Assembly (NCBI GenBank): GCA_036939975.1
Contig: JALLPB010000010.1
Span: forward strand, 1-41,869
DNA: 41,869 nucleotides
Source: Cyclostephanos tholiformis
Taxonomy: Eukaryota; Bacillariophyta; Thalassiosirophyceae; Thalassiosirales; Thalassiosiraceae
Direction: 5' to 3'
Shown here piece after piece: positions 38,523-41,869 of the stretch. Below the pieces are notes generated by a model, which did not search any database, was not told where the DNA came from, and was given only the letters and a program-made list of their open reading frames with translations. The first letter of the stretch is position 1. Each line of letters opens with the position of its first letter. The position numbers and the translations under genes were made by a program.

Positions 38523-40777
38523 TCCTCCCTCTCCTCCTCAATCTTCTTTTCCGTTTCCTTCTGCGACAAAACCGCGGCAAAAGTATGCTCGTTGTCCCGG
38601 GGTTGCACGCCGTAGTAGCGACTCGTACCGCTCCTGAAGATGCCGCTGCCGGCGACGCGCATTTGCTTCTCCTTCCGCATTCGCTGCCAAGAGAGATTTT
38701 TCTGTAAGTACGAAAATAGGGCATCCTCCCTCTTCCGGTCTACTCCTGCCGGGGCGTCGACGCCGTTCGTATGCACTCCTTCCTTCGCGTCTTTCATTGA
38801 GGGTAAAACCAGCATTCCGCCATCCGCTTCTTCGTTCGCATCATCCCGTTTCAAAGATGCCTTTACCCCGAAGCCTTCATCTGTTTTCTCTTTCACGGAC
38901 GATGACTCCATTCCGCCGTCTTCGACGTGTCCGTTCGTCGCGTCAATCATAGGCGCCAAGACTCCGATGTTGCCGCTAACGATCGCTTGCCCAGGCACCA
39001 TCTCGCGCGCCGTATCGACGTCGTTCGTTTTGATAACAGAAACGGAAAAATCATGACTTGTCCTGACGTTGTCTGCGAGCCACTTTCTGATGGGGTTGAA
39101 CGAAAACCTCACTCTGGACTTTCCCATCGCCACCCCCCTCGTTTCCGCATGCGGTGGCAGCGTAGACACGGGGGGATTCGAATCGTCGTCCTCATCCCGA
39201 TACGTGAGTTTCCGTGGACTTGGATCGCTGCCGCTGCCACTGTCGGCATCGGACTCCGGCGACGTGGGCGGGGTGGTGGAAGGCGGCGACGATGACTTGA
39301 TCTTAATCGGCGACGAGAAGTGGCTGCCCATCTTTTCGTTGTGATTCTCAGTCAGGCTATGGCTTCCGAATACTACTGCCCCGGTTGTCCCGTCCTTGCT
39401 CAGGGACGACCGAGGCCGGCCAGTGTACACCACCGCGGTTGGAATACCCTCCTTCATCTCCTCGGCGGCTTTGATGGCATCGACCATCATCTTGTCCGGT
39501 CGGTCGTTCGACCAATGCTTGCCGGTATACGTGGCGGCGGACGTAGCAGCGGGAGTGGCCGCCGTGCCACCATTGGATGTCAATCGACGGCGCAATACGT
39601 CCTCCAATTCACTACGCAGGTTGGTTGTCGACGACGACGCACGCGCCTTGTCGGGCGGTGTCCAACGCTTGACGGATGGAGTAGGAGGAGGAGGAGGAGG
39701 AGGAGCGACGACGGCGGTCGTGGCGAGAGGAACGGCCCGTCCCTCCCCCCCGGCCGCGACGACGACCGCGGCGTCGTTTTGCCTCCTATCCGGCGGCATC
39801 CAACGCTTGACGGATGGAGGGGGCGGAACGACGATCGTGTCGACGACGATGGCATTCTTCTCCGCCCCCACCTTTCCTGGCGGCGTCCATCGCCTCCCGA
39901 CGACGGAGGGGGGCGCAGGAGCGGGCACTACGGTCGCGGCGGCGGCGGCGGCGGTGGCGGCGTTCTCCCGCCTCTTGTCGGGGGGGGTCCATCGCCTCAC
40001 GGGAGGCATGGACGCGATCTTCGTGCGTTCCTTCATTTCGATATCGGCGAGGACGGCGCCTATTTGATAACCGGGGGGGGGCGTCCATCTCTTGACCGAT
40101 GGAGGGGTGGTGGACGAGGCAGCCTCCTCGCTCGTGCCGCCATTCCTCTTGTTGGGCGGTGTCCATCTCCTGACCGGTGGGGGGGGGACGTCGACGTTCG
40201 GAATCTGACGTTCCCCCCCCCCTCCCCCGTACGACGTCGGGGAGGAGAATGACGACGGAGGAGACGACGCCACCGCCGCGATGACCTTGTCGTTTTCGTT
40301 GTCGTCGTCGACGTCGTTGTCATTCTTCCTCTGGGCGGACATTTGTTCCCACCTCGCGAAGGCCTGACCCCTCCTTCGACTTGTCGACTTGTATTGACCC
40401 GGCAGTCCCCCCCCCTCCCCCCCCCCCTTTCCCCCCGTGGGCTTCTCGGGCGATCGCCGCGAGTCTAACTTCGCGAATGGAGAGGATGACGATGACGAAG
40501 ACGAGGTGGGGGGTGGGGATGTTGGATCCCCTCCCGACGAGGCCCTCGCCACCCCTCCTCCTCCTTCTCCCCCCGTCGCCGTCGCCGTTGCCGCGATCGC
40601 GCCACGGAGGACGGCGTCCGCGGTCGCGATCGTTTCCATCGCGTCCTTAATGGGGGGGGAGGCGCCGTCGTCGTCGTCCTCCGCTCCTCCTCCTACCGCC
40701 AGGGCCGCTTCCGCCGCCGCTATCGCCGAGTCTGCTGCCGCTATCGCCTCCGCCAGTGGACTTGGGGGTAATCTCAT
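38399..40777 (-). CDS. Disordered repeat protein with six RRWTPP motifs and RVRF docking motif
   Basis: Single-exon ORF of 792 aa, ATG at 40777-40775. I do not recognise a family. The N-terminal 35 residues form an Ala-rich helix. Between about residues 200 and 375 a motif of form P-x-V-[KR]-R-W-[TM]-P-P-[DNPG] occurs six times (VRRWTPPNKR, VKRWTPPPGY, VRRWTPPDKR, GRRWTPPGKV, VKRWMPPDRR, VKRWTPPDKA), separated by Ala/Pro/Val spacers of varying length. SRVRFSF near residue 555 matches the PP1-binding RVxF motif. The C-terminus is a charged helix (KKIEEEREEEKRRQQ) followed by a RTLLGFHASVIKLVRECKF segment, part of which is duplicated downstream. Proline-rich Trp-Thr-Pro-Pro repeats could be docking sites for SH3/WW-like or cytoskeletal partners; that is inference. 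There is no signal peptide or membrane segment. Confidence 0.75.
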   Translation of the reverse strand: MRLPPSPLAEAIAAADSAIAAAEAALAVGGGAEDDDDGASPPIKDAMETIATADAVLRGAIAATATATGGEGGGGVARASSGGDPTSPPPTSSSSSSSSPFAKLDSRRSPEKPTGGKGGGEGGGLPGQYKSTSRRRGQAFARWEQMSAQRKNDNDVDDDNENDKVIAAVASSPPSSFSSPTSYGGGGGERQIPNVDVPPPPVRRWTPPNKRNGGTSEEAASSTTPPSVKRWTPPPGYQIGAVLADIEMKERTKIASMPPVRRWTPPDKRRENAATAAAAAATVVPAPAPPSVVGRRWTPPGKVGAEKNAIVVDTIVVPPPPSVKRWMPPDRRQNDAAVVVAAGGEGRAVPLATTAVVAPPPPPPPTPSVKRWTPPDKARASSSTTNLRSELEDVLRRRLTSNGGTAATPAATSAATYTGKHWSNDRPDKMMVDAIKAAEEMKEGIPTAVVYTGRPRSSLSKDGTTGAVVFGSHSLTENHNEKMGSHFSSPIKIKSSSPPSTTPPTSPESDADSGSGSDPSPRKLTYRDEDDDSNPPVSTLPPHAETRGVAMGKSRVRFSFNPIRKWLADNVRTSHDFSVSVIKTNDVDTAREMVPGQAIVSGNIGVLAPMIDATNGHVEDGGMESSSVKEKTDEGFGVKASLKRDDANEEADGGMLVLPSMKDAKEGVHTNGVDAPAGVDRKREDALFSYLQKNLSWQRMRKEKQMRVAGSGIFRSGTSRYYGVQPRDNEHTFAAVLSQKETEKKIEEEREEEKRRQQVASRTLLGFHASVIKLVRECKFIRERQAQISWQN

Positions 40778-41210
40778 GCTTCTTCCTTAATGTTAATATA
40801 GACGCTATCGTACTATGGCTGATGATATTCACAATTAGTATTATTCTTGTCCATTGTTTTATATCATGGAATGAATCATAATAATATAAAATGGTGTAAT
40901 CAATATCGTGCTATCACCTGAGCCAGAGAGTGTACCAACGCCGGGTCGCACTCTTATCAACGGGTGGGAAAGAAGTTTGAATGAGTTTAAACGCGAGAAA
41001 TCTGCAATTGTGGTCTTATAAGAAGATGTTTGGCGGGGAACTTCGTGCACATACCTACCGTACATTCCGGCTCCTTTGTTTTATATCGACCGAAATCAGT
41101 CTTTGACGGAATCTTGTTGGAAAAGAGAGAAACGAGAGAGAGAAAGGAGTGAATGATGCAAAAATCAAGTCTATCTGTCCGACTGAACAAACCAGCATTA
41201 GGAAGGCCGC
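40778..41210. other. Intergenic, promoter side of the repeat-protein gene
   Basis: AT-rich, with no convincing coding frame. It presumably contains the promoter and 5' UTR of the minus-strand gene starting at 40777. Confidence 0.45.
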
Positions 41211-41626
41211 TACTGTACGTTTGACCTCAATTGGCAACTCGGTTTCTGAATATCAAGATTTTTGCTTCCCTCCCACGGAGGCTATATTGTTGGACAGGTC
41301 AAAAAATAGGAAGTCCCACTTGGGGCATGATTTGGTGATCATTTCTGGCTGAGATATGATTGATCGTAGTTTGGTGCATCACACCTATGTCTCATTCATG
41401 TGTGTGTCGTTCGTTAAGTAATTTAATTTTGTCAAAACCCAACACATGAATTGAGAGAGCTTATTTCACGACCCCTGTCCATGGGGTTGACACCGGTGAT
41501 AGTTTATACAACCCCTCACTCAATTGGGGGTTGTATAAACTATTGAGTTTGGTTGTGGCCCTCCTAAGAGCTGAGAAACAATCTCCCTCAATTAAGGGGT
41601 TGCCAATTGAGGTCAAATGTACTGTA
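41211..41626. mobile_element. MITE-like element with 28-bp terminal inverted repeats
   Basis: The left arm 41211-41238 (TACTGTACGTTTGACCTCAA then TTGGCAAC) matches the reverse complement of 41599-41626 at 26 of 28 positions by eye. The 416-bp unit has no ORF. A second, perfect hairpin lies inside it at 41499-41543. No target-site duplication was recognised. Confidence 0.6.
41499..41543. repeat. Perfect 17-bp hairpin
   Basis: ATAGTTTATACAACCCC (41499-41515) and GGGGTTGTATAAACTAT (41527-41543) are exact reverse complements around an 11-base loop. It lies within the larger inverted-repeat unit. Confidence 0.85.
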
Positions 41627-41869
41627 TTTAACAGGATAACTGCTTTTTGCATATGCAACCACTTTTTTTCAGGCTTCGTAAATAATATCTCTACCAATTT
41701 TTGTCCACCCAAAAATCTGACGTCATCAAAAATTAGCTGAGCTTGCGGCTACAACTCTCGTATTAACACCTTCCTACGAAGCTTGTCTCATCGAGGTTGA
41801 GGGAAACCTGTTACATGTTACATGTAACTACCTACGTTACACAGATGATGTTACAGCTAGAGTGTTACA
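41627..41869. other. Non-coding end of window with GTTACA repeats
   Basis: No gene was found. Near the end, GTTACATGTTACATGTAAC and further GTTACA words form small overlapping palindromes (41809-41869). The window edge cuts through them. Confidence 0.4.

Noticed and set aside
39320..40252. 310-codon plus-strand ORF opposite the WTPP-repeat gene
   Set aside because: It is Arg/Gly-rich shadow translation of the GC-rich minus-strand gene. The minus-strand frame has regular repeats, an RVRF motif and a full-length open frame with an ATG.
1..41869. CRISPR arrays, bacterial operons, rRNA or tRNA genes
   Set aside because: Nothing of this kind was seen. Repeats are transposon-derived or minisatellites, and the genes are intron-containing eukaryotic genes. 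A tRNA scan could not be run by eye, so a missed tRNA is possible.

Overview
This window looks like nuclear DNA of a diatom, most likely a centric one of the Thalassiosira/Skeletonema type. Three things suggest this: spliceosomal genes with short GT-AG introns (about 80-135 bp); two Copia retrotransposons whose Gag-Pol sequence resembles the diatom 'CoDi' families as I remember them; and membrane or acidic low-complexity proteins of a kind common in diatoms. No prokaryotic operons, rRNA or tRNA genes were recognised. The assignment is by eye, without a database search.

Layout. Positions 1-6.9 kb are gene-free and repeat-rich: a cluster of TTCCCGCC motifs, tandem repeats, a heavily decayed and CpG-poor retroelement flanked by about 180-bp direct repeats, and a palindromic MITE-like element. 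Positions 6901-12587 hold a complete but inactivated Copia element on the minus strand, with two LTRs (TGCTA...TAGCA), a perfect 5-bp target duplication (ATCCT) and a gag-protease-integrase-RT-RNase H order. Its frame is broken by several stops that look like C-to-T transitions, plus a few indels.

From 13 to 41 kb the DNA is gene-dense: two low-complexity proteins of unknown function (13024-14658 and 15401-16855, minus); a Sec24-like COPII coat subunit (17504-21836, plus, one intron); a type II membrane SGNH-hydrolase-like protein (22013-24247, minus, one intron); the second-largest subunit of RNA polymerase III (RPC2, 24862-35605, plus, eight exons); an FG-GAP beta-propeller membrane protein (35775-37961, minus, one intron); and a repeat protein with six RRWTPP motifs and a PP1-docking-like RVRF (38399-40777, minus). 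The last kilobase is non-coding with inverted repeats.

The most unusual points are these. RPC2 intron 1 is swollen to about 6.1 kb by a second, 3'-truncated Copia element. The insertion is bracketed by a 113-bp duplication of the exon 1/intron 1 junction and contains a single N, so it is either a real rearrangement or a contig join. RPC2 exon 2 carries two consecutive in-frame TGA codons where a conserved stretch is missing. A 326-bp tandem duplication between the last two genes creates a small chimeric ORF that joins the start of one neighbour to the end of the other. The genes share no obvious pathway; Sec24 and the two membrane proteins all concern the secretory route, but nothing here shows that this is more than coincidence.
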